Assembly: GCF_018742245.1 (NCBI RefSeq)
Contig: NZ_CP036132.1
Span: 739,001 to 803,000 of the forward strand
DNA length: 64,000 nt
Reading direction: 5' to 3'
From: Bacillus mycoides
GTDB lineage: Bacteria; Bacillota; Bacilli; Bacillales; Bacillaceae_G
Below the pieces are notes generated by a model. That model did no database searches. It saw only the letters and a program-made list of their open reading frames with translations, and had not been told where the DNA came from. A program made the translations under genes and the position numbers. Shown here one piece after another: positions 7,085-16,189 of this stretch (within the stretch, counting starts at the first letter, position 1; each line of letters opens with the position of its first letter).

Positions 7085-8752
7085 ATGATTTGGGTTGCAG
7101 TCGTTATTACAATGCTCTTGTTTATTTTAGTAGCAAAGCCAACGGGGATTTATTTAGAGAAAGCCTTTCAAGGTAGCAAAACGCTAGATAAAGTATTCGG
7201 GCCTTTTGAAAAACTTATTTTTAAAATTACGGGTGTAAAAGCATACAATCAAACGTGGAAACAGTACGCATTATCATTAGTTTTACTCAATGGATTCATG
7301 ATTGTTGTCGTATATTTCATTTTCAGATTACAAGGTGTGCTGCCGCTAAATCCAGCACATATTGAAGGAATGGAGCCTACGCTCGCTTTTAATACAGCGA
7401 TTAGTTTTATGGCTGATACAAACTTACAGCATTATAGCGGTGAAAATGGTTTATCTTATTTATCACAATTAATCGGGATTACATTTTTAATGTTTGCGGC
7501 ACCAGCAACGACGTTAGCGCTCGTTATGGCTTTTATTAGAGGACTCGCTGGAAAAGAACTCGGTAACTTTTTCATTGATTTTACGAGAGCATTAACGAGA
7601 GTTTTTCTTCCTATCGCATTTATTGCGGCGCTAGTTTTTGTCGCACTTGGTGTACCACAAACGTTAGATGGGGCGGTTACAGCACAAACAATCGATGGTG
7701 CGAAGCAAAGTATTTTGCGTGGTCCAGTTGCATCATTCGTTTCCATTAAGGAACTTGGAAATAACGGCGGTGGATTTTTCGGGGCAAACTCTACACATCC
7801 TTTCGAAAATCCAGGACAAATGAGTAATATTTTGCAAATGATGCTTATGATGTTATTGCCAACAGCACTACCATTTACGTACGGACGAATGGTAGGAAAT
7901 AAAAAACAAGGACGTATCCTTTTCGTTTCACTATTTATGGTGTTTTTACTAGGGTTTATAACGATTACTACAGCGGAATTAAATGGGAATCCAGCGTTAA
8001 ATGGAATGGGTATCGAACATGTACAAGGAAGTACAGAAGGAAAAGAAGTACGATTTGGAACAGTATTTTCTTCGCTATACGCAACAGTAACGACAGCTGC
8101 TGAAACAGGGGCCGTTAATACGATGCATGATACATTAACACCGATTGGCGGTTTAGTACCACTCGTAAATATGATGTTAAATACAGTATACGGCGGTGTT
8201 GGAGCAGGCTTTGTCAACATTATCATGTATGCAATTATTGCAGTCTTTATATCTGGGTTAATGGTTGGACGGACACCAGAGTTTTTAGGTAAGAAAATTG
8301 AGGGTAAGGAAATGAAATTAATTGCGGTAACGATATTATTTCATCCATTACTTATTTTAGGGTTTTCAGCATTAGCTCTTTCAACAAATTTAGGGACGGA
8401 TGCAATTTCTCATTCAGGTTTCCACGGTTTAACGCAAGTTGTATATGAGTATACATCGTCAGCTGCGAATAATGGATCAGGATTTGAAGGATTAGCAGAT
8501 AATACACCGTTTTGGAATATTACAACTGGTTTAGTTATGTTTTTAGGGCGCTATTTCAGCTTAATTACAATGTTAGCTGTGGCAGCTTCATTGAAAGAGA
8601 AGACGGTAGTGCCAGAAACAGTCGGAACGTTCCGTACAGATAATGGTTTATTTGGAGGGATCTTTATCGGAACGATTGTAATTGTTGGTGCGTTAACATT
8701 CTTCCCGATGTTAGTACTCGGCCCAATTGCAGAATTTCTTACATTGAAGTAA
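7085..8752 (+). CDS. kdpA: Potassium-transporting ATPase subunit A (KdpA)
   Basis: 555 aa, full length, about ten membrane helices. Selectivity-filter-like segments are visible, for example 'NNGGGFFGANSTHPFENP' and 'AANNGSGFEGL', both hallmark KdpA signatures. It is the potassium-channel-like subunit of the high-affinity Kdp pump. RBS 'AGGGGGAATC' precedes ATG 7085. Antisense open frames here (7456-8226) are shadows. Confidence 0.97.
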   Translation: MIWVAVVITMLLFILVAKPTGIYLEKAFQGSKTLDKVFGPFEKLIFKITGVKAYNQTWKQYALSLVLLNGFMIVVVYFIFRLQGVLPLNPAHIEGMEPTLAFNTAISFMADTNLQHYSGENGLSYLSQLIGITFLMFAAPATTLALVMAFIRGLAGKELGNFFIDFTRALTRVFLPIAFIAALVFVALGVPQTLDGAVTAQTIDGAKQSILRGPVASFVSIKELGNNGGGFFGANSTHPFENPGQMSNILQMMLMMLLPTALPFTYGRMVGNKKQGRILFVSLFMVFLLGFITITTAELNGNPALNGMGIEHVQGSTEGKEVRFGTVFSSLYATVTTAAETGAVNTMHDTLTPIGGLVPLVNMMLNTVYGGVGAGFVNIIMYAIIAVFISGLMVGRTPEFLGKKIEGKEMKLIAVTILFHPLLILGFSALALSTNLGTDAISHSGFHGLTQVVYEYTSSAANNGSGFEGLADNTPFWNITTGLVMFLGRYFSLITMLAVAASLKEKTVVPETVGTFRTDNGLFGGIFIGTIVIVGALTFFPMLVLGPIAEFLTLK

Positions 8753-8762
8753 TGGAGGGTAA

Positions 8763-10856
8763 ATGATGAGACCGGTAGTGGTAAAAGAAAAACAAATAAA
8801 TCAGTCACAAATACATGCTGTAGAAGATGAGGTTAGACAAGCGAAAACGTTGGATCGTGATATCGTGACGCATGCGATGAAACAATCCTTTGCGAAATTG
8901 AATCCGAAAGTAATGATAAAGAATCCGATTATGTTCATTGTGGAAATTGGCTTTATAATTACGTTCATTTTATCCTTTCTTCCAAGTAGTTCTAATAGTG
9001 TACCAGGATGGTTTAATATAACAGTTTCTCTCATTCTATTATTTACAGTTTTATTTGCCAACTTTGCAGAAGCGTTAGCTGAAGGTCGTGGTAAAGCACA
9101 AGCAGATTCTTTAAAACAATCGAAGAAAGATGTGTTTGCAAATGTTGTAAAAGAAAATGGAGATATTGTTCAAGTTTCAGCAACTGATCTGAGAAAAGGT
9201 GACGTTGTTATTGTAAAACAAGGAGAAATGATTCCGAATGATGGTGAAGTAATTAAAGGATTAGCGTCTGTAGATGAATCTGCAATTACAGGAGAATCAG
9301 CTCCTGTAATAAAAGAGGCGGGCGGTGATTTTTGTTCAGTAACAGGCGGGACGATGGTCGTAAGTGATGAGATTACAATTGTAATTACGAGCAATCCTGG
9401 TGAATCATTTATTGATAAAATGATTTCTTTAGTAGAAGGAGCTGCTCGCCAAAAAACGCCGAATGAGATTGCTTTAAATACAGTATTAACGAGTTTAACT
9501 CTTATTTTCTTAATCGTTGTTGTGACGTTGCCGATTTTCACAAATTATTTAGGGTTTCAAATTGATACAGCTGTACTTGTAGCGTTGTTAGTTTGTTTAA
9601 TTCCAACGACAATTGGTGGGTTATTATCAGCGATTGGTATTGCTGGGATGGACCGTGTGACGAAATTTAATGTGCTAGCAATGTCAGGGAAAGCAGTAGA
9701 AGCTGCGGGTGATATTAATACAATTATTTTAGATAAAACAGGTACGATTACTTTCGGGAACCGGATGGCACATACACTGCTACCTGTAGGAAATGAAACG
9801 ATTGAGCAAGTAGGAAAATGGGCTGCAATTAGCTCAGTTTTAGACGAAACGCCAGAAGGTCGATCAGTTATAGAATATGTACAAACGAAATCTATATCAT
9901 ATAATAGAGAACTTGCAGAACAAGGTGAATTTGTTCCATTTAAAGCAGAAACGAGAATGAGTGGTGTTGATTTACAGGACGGAACGAAAGTGAGAAAAGG
10001 AGCTGTCGGTGCCGTTATTGAATGGGTTCAATCGCAAGGTGGAACAATTCCGAAAGATGTGAATCAAAAAGCAGATTTAATTTCAAAAGAGGGCGGGACA
10101 CCGCTTGTAGTTGCAGTAGATGATCGTATTTACGGTTTGATTTATTTAAAGGATACAGTAAAACCTGGTATGCGTGAACGTTTTGAACAATTGCGCCAAA
10201 TGGGAATTAAAACGGTTATGTGTACAGGTGATAATCCATTAACAGCAGCAACAATTGCGAAAGAAGCAGGGGTAGATGAATTCGTTGCTGAGTGTAAACC
10301 AGAAGATAAAATTGCGGTTATTAAAGCAGAGCAAGATAAAGGGAAACTTGTAGCAATGACAGGTGATGGTACAAATGATGCCCCGGCGTTAGCGCAAGCT
10401 GATGTTGGATTGGCGATGAATAGTGGTACCACAGCTGCGAAAGAAGCGGCCAATATGATCGATTTAGATTCGAACCCAACGAAAATTATTGAGGTTGTAG
10501 GAATCGGTAAGCAATTGTTAATGACACGTGGTGCGTTAACGACGTTTAGTATTGCGAATGATATTGCAAAATATTTTGCAATCATTCCAGCAATGTTTAC
10601 ACTTGCGATTCCGCAAATGGAAGCATTAAACATTATGAAATTAACATCACCACTTTCAGCAATCTTATCAGCATTAATATTTAATGCGGTTATTATTCCA
10701 TTACTAATTCCGCTAGCGATGAAAGGTATTGCATATAAACCGATGAGTTCGAATGCATTGCTTAGCCGAAACTTACTCATTTACGGGCTTGGCGGAGTTA
10801 TCGTTCCGTTCATTGGAATTAAAGTAATTGATATGATTGTCGGCGTGTTCATATAA
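8763..10856 (+). CDS. kdpB: Potassium-transporting P-type ATPase subunit B (KdpB)
   Basis: 697 aa. P-type ATPase motifs are intact: 'ITGESAPV' in the actuator domain, 'DKTGTIT' with the phosphorylated Asp at about residue 324, and '[18 protein letters not shown]' in the hinge. KdpB hydrolyses ATP to drive uptake through KdpA. It follows kdpA by 10 nt with a GGAGGGT site, and kdpC follows after 17 nt. Confidence 0.97.
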   Translation: MMRPVVVKEKQINQSQIHAVEDEVRQAKTLDRDIVTHAMKQSFAKLNPKVMIKNPIMFIVEIGFIITFILSFLPSSSNSVPGWFNITVSLILLFTVLFANFAEALAEGRGKAQADSLKQSKKDVFANVVKENGDIVQVSATDLRKGDVVIVKQGEMIPNDGEVIKGLASVDESAITGESAPVIKEAGGDFCSVTGGTMVVSDEITIVITSNPGESFIDKMISLVEGAARQKTPNEIALNTVLTSLTLIFLIVVVTLPIFTNYLGFQIDTAVLVALLVCLIPTTIGGLLSAIGIAGMDRVTKFNVLAMSGKAVEAAGDINTIILDKTGTITFGNRMAHTLLPVGNETIEQVGKWAAISSVLDETPEGRSVIEYVQTKSISYNRELAEQGEFVPFKAETRMSGVDLQDGTKVRKGAVGAVIEWVQSQGGTIPKDVNQKADLISKEGGTPLVVAVDDRIYGLIYLKDTVKPGMRERFEQLRQMGIKTVMCTGDNPLTAATIAKEAGVDEFVAECKPEDKIAVIKAEQDKGKLVAMTGDGTNDAPALAQADVGLAMNSGTTAAKEAANMIDLDSNPTKIIEVVGIGKQLLMTRGALTTFSIANDIAKYFAIIPAMFTLAIPQMEALNIMKLTSPLSAILSALIFNAVIIPLLIPLAMKGIAYKPMSSNALLSRNLLIYGLGGVIVPFIGIKVIDMIVGVFI

Positions 10857-10873
10857 GGAAGAGGGGAAAAAAG

Positions 10874-11455
10874 ATGGCGAAAAAACAAAGTATACTTTCA
10901 CCAATTATTCGTATTACTTTTACGTTCTTAGTCTTGTGTGGACTTGTATACCCGCTAATTGTAACTGGTATTGCGCAAGCGGTAATGAAGGATAATGCGG
11001 ATGGAAGTCTTATATATAATGATAAAGATGAAGTAATTGGTTCGAAATTAATCGGTCAAAATTTCACAGACCCACGTTATTTTCATGGACGTGTCTCTAG
11101 TATAGAATATAAAGCAGAAGCATCTGGTTCAAATAACTATGCACCGTCTAATCCAGATTTAGAGAAACGAGTAGAGAAAAGTATTACAGATTGGAAGGAA
11201 AAAAATCCAACTGTTCCAGTTACAGAAGTACCGATAGATTTAGTGACGAATTCAGGTTCAGGGCTTGATCCTGACATTAGTCCGAAGGCGGCTTCCGTAC
11301 AGGTAGATCGCATCTCGAAATTAACGAATATTCCGAAAGGAAAGCTTGATCAATTGATTAAGGATCAAACGGAAGGCGCTGCACTCGGTTTATTTGGAGA
11401 AGATCGAGTGAACGTCTTAAAGTTAAATTTAGAATTACAGAAACTAATGAAATAG
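10874..11455 (+). CDS. kdpC: Potassium-transporting ATPase subunit C (KdpC)
   Basis: 193 aa with one N-terminal membrane helix and an extracytoplasmic domain. '[16 protein letters not shown]' and '[10 protein letters not shown]'-like motifs plus the C-terminal '[10 protein letters not shown]' are typical of KdpC. It is the accessory subunit of the Kdp pump. RBS GGAAGAGGGG precedes ATG 10874. Confidence 0.96.
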   Translation: MAKKQSILSPIIRITFTFLVLCGLVYPLIVTGIAQAVMKDNADGSLIYNDKDEVIGSKLIGQNFTDPRYFHGRVSSIEYKAEASGSNNYAPSNPDLEKRVEKSITDWKEKNPTVPVTEVPIDLVTNSGSGLDPDISPKAASVQVDRISKLTNIPKGKLDQLIKDQTEGAALGLFGEDRVNVLKLNLELQKLMK

Positions 11456-11463
11456 AAATAGTG

Positions 11464-11498
11464 CTACCTCAATCTAAAGGATTGAGGTAGTGTTGTTT
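11464..11498 (+). terminator. Hairpin between kdpC and kdpD (partial terminator or attenuator)
   Basis: Perfect 10-bp inverted repeat CTACCTCAAT / ATTGAGGTAG with a 7-nt loop. The tail (TGTTGTTT) is interrupted by Gs, so termination is probably incomplete and kdpD expression may be set lower than kdpFABC. Confidence 0.55.
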
Positions 11499-11511
11499 CG
11501 AAAGAAAGGTT

Positions 11512-12666
11512 GTGAGTGTTTTGTATGCGGATGACTATAAACCGACGTTTCAAAGGCGAACGCCAGAGGAATATTTAGAATATATTCGTCAGCAAAATCG
11601 CGGGAAGTTAAAGCTATACGTAGGGGCTGCACCAGGAGTAGGGAAAAGTTATAAAATGCTATTTGATGCTAGAGAAATGAAAAAAGATGGTATTGATATT
11701 GTAATTGGTTTAATTGAAACACATGGGAGAATCGAGACAGAAGAAGCAATTGCTGATTTAGAGAAGATCCCTTTAAAAGAAATAGATTATAAAGGAAAGG
11801 GATTTTATGAGCTTGATGTGGAAGGAATTATAAAGCGTGCACCGCAAGTAGTTGTAGTGGATGAACTTGCGCATAGTAACATTCCTGGATCCAAAAATAA
11901 GAAACGTTATATGGATGTTCAAGAATTGCTAGAGGCTGGCATATCGGTATTATCAGCGTTTAATATTCAACATTTAGAGAGTGTTCATGATATTGTAGCT
12001 CAAATTACGAATGTCAAAGTACGAGAGCGTATCCCGGATTTTATTTTGCAAAAAGCAAATGAAATTCAACTCGTTGATGCAACGCCGGAAGTGCTAAGGA
12101 AGAGATTAATAGATGGAAAGATATATAAGGAAGAAAAAATAGAGCAAAGCTTACAAAACTTCTTTACGCTTAATAATTTAGGGGCACTAAGGGAATTATC
12201 GCTTCGCGAAGTTGCAGATGATATGGATGAGAAAATCAGCCAAACAGTTATAGAACCGATTGGTGTAAAGGAAAAAATTCTCGTTTGTGTGCAATATAGT
12301 TCGACAGCGGAAAAATTGATAAGACGGGGATGGCGCATGGCTGATCGGTTAAACGCTGAATTGTATGTGTTAAACGTAGAAAGGGAAAATATAGATTCCC
12401 TTTCAGTGGGGAAAAAGCAAACGATTGAAGAGTGGAAATCGCTAACGAATCAATTTGATGCGAGCTTTGTATTAGAAGAAGCGAAAGGAAGAAAGCCAGC
12501 TGATGTTATTATTGAAGTTGCGAAAAGACTACAGGTGACACAAGTTTTACTCGGACAATCGGCGAGAACACGGTGGGAAGAAATACGAAAAGGCTCTATT
12601 GTAAATGAAATTATGAGACAAACGAAGTATATTGATATTCATATTGTTGCTGATCAACGAGCTTAA
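11512..12666 (+). CDS. kdpD: Truncated KdpD: sensor and USP domains only, no histidine kinase
   Basis: 384 aa against roughly 900 for full KdpD. The N-terminal KdpD domain (about residues 20-230) is intact with Walker A 'GAAPGVGKSYKM' and 'VVVDELAHSNIPGS'. A universal-stress-protein-like domain follows (about 250-380, 'ILVCVQYSSTAEKLIRR'). There are no membrane helices, GAF, H-box or ATPase domain, and no kdpE beside it. Short KdpD proteins occur in other bacteria, so this is probably a natural form rather than decay. The start is uncertain: GTG 11512 is only 2 nt from the AAAGG site, TTG 11521 is 11 nt away. Confidence 0.88.
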   Translation: MSVLYADDYKPTFQRRTPEEYLEYIRQQNRGKLKLYVGAAPGVGKSYKMLFDAREMKKDGIDIVIGLIETHGRIETEEAIADLEKIPLKEIDYKGKGFYELDVEGIIKRAPQVVVVDELAHSNIPGSKNKKRYMDVQELLEAGISVLSAFNIQHLESVHDIVAQITNVKVRERIPDFILQKANEIQLVDATPEVLRKRLIDGKIYKEEKIEQSLQNFFTLNNLGALRELSLREVADDMDEKISQTVIEPIGVKEKILVCVQYSSTAEKLIRRGWRMADRLNAELYVLNVERENIDSLSVGKKQTIEEWKSLTNQFDASFVLEEAKGRKPADVIIEVAKRLQVTQVLLGQSARTRWEEIRKGSIVNEIMRQTKYIDIHIVADQRA

Positions 12667-12704
12667 AATAGAGCTGACCTTTTGGGGGCTCTATTTTGCT
12701 TTTT
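12665..12704 (+). terminator. Terminator after kdpD
   Basis: AAAATAGAGC / GCTCTATTTT stem overlapping the kdpD stop codon, followed by a T-rich tail. Confidence 0.85.
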
Positions 12705-12810
12705 ACATATTTTCCTTTTTGTAGTCTATGGGGATTGTATTCCTGTGAGAGAAAGACATTCGCTTAGAAGTGGACCTAGGTTAAGAGAATGAAAATAGTC
12801 TAACTTTTTA

Positions 12811-12839
12811 TTGACAATGATAATTATTATCTTTAATAT
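12811..12839 (+). promoter_or_regulatory. Promoter with embedded Fur box for the PepSY gene
   Basis: TTGACA (12811-12816) and TAATAT (12834-12839) with a 17-nt spacer. The 19-mer at 12813-12831 (GACAATGATAATTATTATC) matches the classical Fur box at 17 of 19 positions and covers the spacer, so iron-loaded Fur should block the promoter. Confidence 0.88.
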
Positions 12840-12874
12840 TGATTTGATTTTTCATTAAATTGAGGGGGATATGT

Positions 12875-13996
12875 ATGAAAGCTCGTAAGGTTATTGGAAA
12901 GATTCATTTATACCTGAGTATGATAGCTGGGATGTTTATTGTGCTGATTGGGTTGACAGGGAGCTTGCTGGTTTTTAAACACGAATTAAATCGTGTGTTA
13001 CATCCTGATTTATACAAAGTAACAGAAGGCGAAAAGGTTACTTATCAGAAAGCACTTCAAACTGTATTGGCAGTACATCCAAAGGGTGAGATTCAGCGAG
13101 TATATACCCCAGATGAACCAAGTGCTCAAGGTGTTTATTTATTTAATTTAAAAGAAGGAAAGGCAAAACAAGAAGTTTACATCGATCCAGGAAATGGTAG
13201 GATCAATGGAGAGTTAGGTGAAAAATCATTTTTTAATCAGGTTGAGGAACTTCATTATCATTTACTTCTTAATGATTTTAAGGGGAAAGAGATTGTTGGC
13301 ATCATTGGATTTATTTTCTTTTTCATTATTTTATCAGGTTTATATTTATGGTGGCCGGGGATTAAAAAATGGATGCGCGGATTTGTTATACGCCGAAGTA
13401 AGAATTCGTATGTAAAACAATATGATCTACATAGAGTCATTGGAGGTGTTTCAGTTCCGTTTTTGCTAATCGTTTCATTAACAGGTGGTCTGCTTGTGTA
13501 TGATAAAACAATTTTCGGATGGTTTGGAGCGAAAGCTAGTGTGGCACCATCAAAAGAGATACTTATTTCGAAAGCGCTTTCGGGAGGGAAGCTTCCTCTT
13601 GATTACTTGTTGAGTGAAGCGGAAAAAGCAGTACCAAAAGGAATAATTATGCAAGTAAGAATGCCAGAGAAAGTGAAAAAAGGCAAGGCAGAAGGTGCTG
13701 TGGAAATCCGGATGAGCCGTTCATATGATCCGGGGAATGGGAATATAAAGGTATGGATGGACCAGTATAGTGGAAAAGTATTAGCAAAGCTAGACCCAAA
13801 AGTAGATAGCGGACTAACATATCAAATATGGCGTCTTCCTTTACATACAGGAACATTTGGAGGAGTATTTACAAAAATCTTGTATGTGATTGGTGGGCTT
13901 ACCCCATCTATTTTAATGTTTACTGGTGTGTATATGTGGTGGTATAAGAAAAAGAATAAGAGAAAGGGGAAAAAGGCCTCGGTATCTGCAGCGTAA
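12875..13996 (+). CDS. PepSY-associated membrane protein, Fur-regulated
   Basis: 373 aa from ATG 12875, behind GAGGGGG at 12862-12868. The pattern of an N-terminal helix ('KIHLYLSMIAGMFIVLIGLTGSLLVFKHELN'-like start), PepSY repeats, 'YDLHRVIGG', and a C-terminal helix with 'MWWYKKK' is that of the PepSY-TM family. Such proteins are often linked to iron-siderophore reduction or uptake, with His residues in the helices that may hold haem. The Fur box fits iron limitation. The exact activity is not known from sequence. Confidence 0.88.
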   Translation: MKARKVIGKIHLYLSMIAGMFIVLIGLTGSLLVFKHELNRVLHPDLYKVTEGEKVTYQKALQTVLAVHPKGEIQRVYTPDEPSAQGVYLFNLKEGKAKQEVYIDPGNGRINGELGEKSFFNQVEELHYHLLLNDFKGKEIVGIIGFIFFFIILSGLYLWWPGIKKWMRGFVIRRSKNSYVKQYDLHRVIGGVSVPFLLIVSLTGGLLVYDKTIFGWFGAKASVAPSKEILISKALSGGKLPLDYLLSEAEKAVPKGIIMQVRMPEKVKKGKAEGAVEIRMSRSYDPGNGNIKVWMDQYSGKVLAKLDPKVDSGLTYQIWRLPLHTGTFGGVFTKILYVIGGLTPSILMFTGVYMWWYKKKNKRKGKKASVSAA

Positions 13997-14244
13997 TTAT
14001 ATAATTCATATACGAGTAAAAATATGATTTGATGAAGAGAGAAAGAGAAGCATTAAAATGGTCAGTGCATACTGATAAGCGTAAGTGTCATATGGAGCAT
14101 GAAAGGTCTTAAAAATGAAAAATATATAATGTAGAACTATGTGGTGGTATCCCACATCCACCAATTTAAGGATTAAGACTATTCTTGAAGTTAAAAGCAC
14201 GTTACTATTCTCTTATGTTAATGAGAAAGGGTGATGTGCTTTTT

Positions 14245-14525
14245 ATGAATATGCATCAAAAACAAGAGTTGTCTTTATTTGCCGAAGAGTTATATCGATA
14301 TATGTCCCCCGCTATACTTAGTCAATTAATTATAGAAGTAGGCGGAATGAAACGAAAACGTAAGTGCCATGGCACCATTTTTTATCTTAATGTGTATGGT
14401 TAAATCAACAAATCGCTACTACCTCTCTTACTCAATTTTGTAGTCAATTAGAAACTCGTCAGGGTTTATTTGATGTGATGATATCCCTAGGAAAAGAAAA
14501 AAAACCTCTATTCCAAGCCTTTTGA
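14245..14525 (+). pseudogene. Remnant of an IS231-type (IS4 family) transposase
   Basis: The frame from 14245 encodes 'QELSLFAEELYRYMSP' and 'KRKRK', as at the N terminus of IS231 transposases. After a frameshift the frame ending at 14523 continues with a CVWLNQQ-like motif and 'TTSLTQFCSQLETRQG', also IS231-like. Similarity fades by about 14470 and nothing of the DDE catalytic domain follows. No terminal inverted repeats were recognised. It is a decayed N-terminal scrap in an otherwise gene-free 13997-14617 interval. Confidence 0.75.
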
Positions 14526-14617
14526 ATATAATTTCTGAAAGAACTCATATATAATAGAAAAAGATACTTAACATAGTGAATAATTAAAGAGTCAATATAT
14601 ATAGAGGAGAGAGTAAC

Positions 14618-15472
14618 ATGCTTGAAAATACGGGATTAGTATTAGAAGGCGGCGGTATGCGTGGTGTATATACGGGCGGGATACTAGAATATTTTATGGA
14701 ACAAGATTTATATTTTCCATATGTAATCGGTGTATCAGCTGGTGCTTGTCATGCAGCGTCGTATCTTTCCAGACAAAGGAATAGAAATAAAACAGTAAAT
14801 ATTGATTATGCATCACATCCACAATATTTATCGTATAAAAACTTGTGGAAAAAACGTCAACTATTTGATATGGATTTCATTTTTCATGAAATTCCAGAAA
14901 AGCATGTGCCATTTGACTTTGAAACATACTTTAATAGTCCTGAGCGTTTCCTTGTAGGAACAACGGATTGTGAAACAGGACAGTCTGTTTATTTTGAAAA
15001 AGAGGGAACGAATGATGATGCGCTAAATTTATTACAAGCATCTAGTTCATTACCTTTCATTGCACCAGTAGTAAATTACCGTGGTAAGCAGTTGTTAGAT
15101 GGCGGGATTTCTGATCCGATTCCAGTTCGTAAAGCACAGGAAGATGGATTTGAAAAATCAGTCGTTATTTTGACGAGAAATCATGGTTACGCAAAGAAAA
15201 AATCAAAATTTGGCTGGGTTGCAGCGAAGGCTTATAAAAAGTATCCAAACCTTGTTAATACGATGCTAACTCGTTATGAAGTGTATAATGAAACACTTCA
15301 CTACATTGAAAAAGAAGAGCAAGCGGGTAATTTATTTGTTATTCGCCCGGAAGTGCCGCTTCAAGTAGATCGTATGGAAAAAGATTCGGCAAAACTACAA
15401 AGTTTATATGAGCAAGGCTATGAAGATGCAAAGAGACAGTTTGCAGATTTACAGTCGTTTTTGCAAAAATAA
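14618..15472 (+). CDS. Patatin-like phospholipase (RssA/YjjU type)
   Basis: 284 aa. Oxyanion-hole motif 'EGGGMRG' at residues 10-16, nucleophile motif 'GVSAG' (Ser about residue 40) and the Asp motif 'LDGGISDPIP' complete a Ser-Asp dyad. Predicted cytoplasmic lipid acyl hydrolase, substrate unknown. RBS 'GAGGAGAG' precedes ATG 14618. It stands alone with its own terminator. Confidence 0.9.
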   Translation: MLENTGLVLEGGGMRGVYTGGILEYFMEQDLYFPYVIGVSAGACHAASYLSRQRNRNKTVNIDYASHPQYLSYKNLWKKRQLFDMDFIFHEIPEKHVPFDFETYFNSPERFLVGTTDCETGQSVYFEKEGTNDDALNLLQASSSLPFIAPVVNYRGKQLLDGGISDPIPVRKAQEDGFEKSVVILTRNHGYAKKKSKFGWVAAKAYKKYPNLVNTMLTRYEVYNETLHYIEKEEQAGNLFVIRPEVPLQVDRMEKDSAKLQSLYEQGYEDAKRQFADLQSFLQK

Positions 15473-15478
15473 TAATTA

Positions 15479-15512
15479 GGCTGTGGAGAATGAGTTCTCT
15501 GCAGCCTTTTTT
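15479..15512 (+). terminator. Terminator after the patatin-like gene
   Basis: GGCTGTGGAGAA / TTCTCTGCAGCC stem (two G-U pairs), TGAG loop, six Ts. Confidence 0.88.
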
Positions 15513-15669
15513 GTATTGCTACTTATACGTTACTTTTTAAAAATGTATTAATGTTTAAGTGTTTAAAGAGTTTGTAAAACATATGGGTTTATTATTGAGA
15601 AAAATTGGCTTGAAGGGTATTATGACGATGTAGCGCTACTAAACTATTTAATTTATGAGGTGATTGTTA

Positions 15670-16071
15670 ATGAAAGGAAAGGTTTTTTCAATTACGACTT
15701 TAGTATTATTAGCAACATCAATCTCAACAAGTGCATTCTATCCAACTTTAAGTGGTCACAAAAGCGGTAATCTACTATCTTACAGAGCTCAAACGACTAC
15801 GAATCAAAATGCATCTCGCTGTTCAGTAGCAATTTCTTTTATTAATTCAAATGGAAATAATTCATATATTGAAAGCGCTTCGGATAAATTAGGATCCCAT
15901 GAATCTGGAAGAGCATTAAATGCTACTGTGAGTAATGGTGCATATAACGCCTTTGGTGCAAAAGGACTATACTCTGAGCATTATGCTAATGAGGATAATG
16001 ACTATCAAGAAGAGATTCGTAAAGGTAATTTTGATAGTAATGGAAACTTACGATTACAAAGGTACCTTTAA
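15670..16071 (+). CDS. Small secreted protein, possible bacteriocin-like cargo or ligand of the adjacent ABC system
   Basis: 133 aa from ATG 15670 (GAGG about 9 nt upstream). A signal peptide covers residues 1-22 or so ('SITTLVLLATSISTSAF'). The mature part is rich in Ser, Asn and Gly, with one Cys. I do not recognise the family. The gene order (small secreted protein, then two FtsX-like permeases and a LolD-like ATPase) resembles lactococcin 972-type loci, but the mature sequence does not show that bacteriocin's Trp/Tyr/Gly pattern. The C terminus lies in a 37-bp tandem duplication that alters the last residues. Confidence 0.65.
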   Translation: MKGKVFSITTLVLLATSISTSAFYPTLSGHKSGNLLSYRAQTTTNQNASRCSVAISFINSNGNNSYIESASDKLGSHESGRALNATVSNGAYNAFGAKGLYSEHYANEDNDYQEEIRKGNFDSNGNLRLQRYL

Positions 16072-16094
16072 TAGTAATAGGAACTTACGATTAC
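16021..16094 (+). repeat. 37-bp imperfect tandem duplication at the 3' end of the secreted-protein gene
   Basis: Copies 16021-16057 and 16058-16094 both begin AAAGGTA and end CTTACGATTAC, with five mismatches. Because 37 is not a multiple of three, copy 2 is read in a different frame. It would still encode a KGTFNSNRNLRLQ-like tail in the frame matching copy 1. Confidence 0.9.
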
Positions 16095-16189
16095 AGTAAT
16101 AAAAAATATTAAATAGTTGTCTTTATAAATATTTGGATAAGGAGAAGGGGATGTTCATCGTCTCCTTCTTATCTAAAAGGAGCAGAGAC

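Noticed and set aside
7456..8226. 256-codon minus-strand open frame
   Set aside because: Antisense to kdpA, an unmistakable gene on the plus strand.
10142..10780. 212-codon minus-strand open frame
   Set aside because: Antisense to the conserved hinge and C-terminal region of kdpB.
14120..14175. GGTGG...CCACC-type motif considered as a T-box leader
   Set aside because: The conserved T-box sequence and a downstream aminoacyl-tRNA or amino-acid gene are both missing.
15540..15600. GTTTAA...GGGTTT pattern as a sigma-B promoter
   Set aside because: Spacing between the two elements does not fit the sigma-B consensus.
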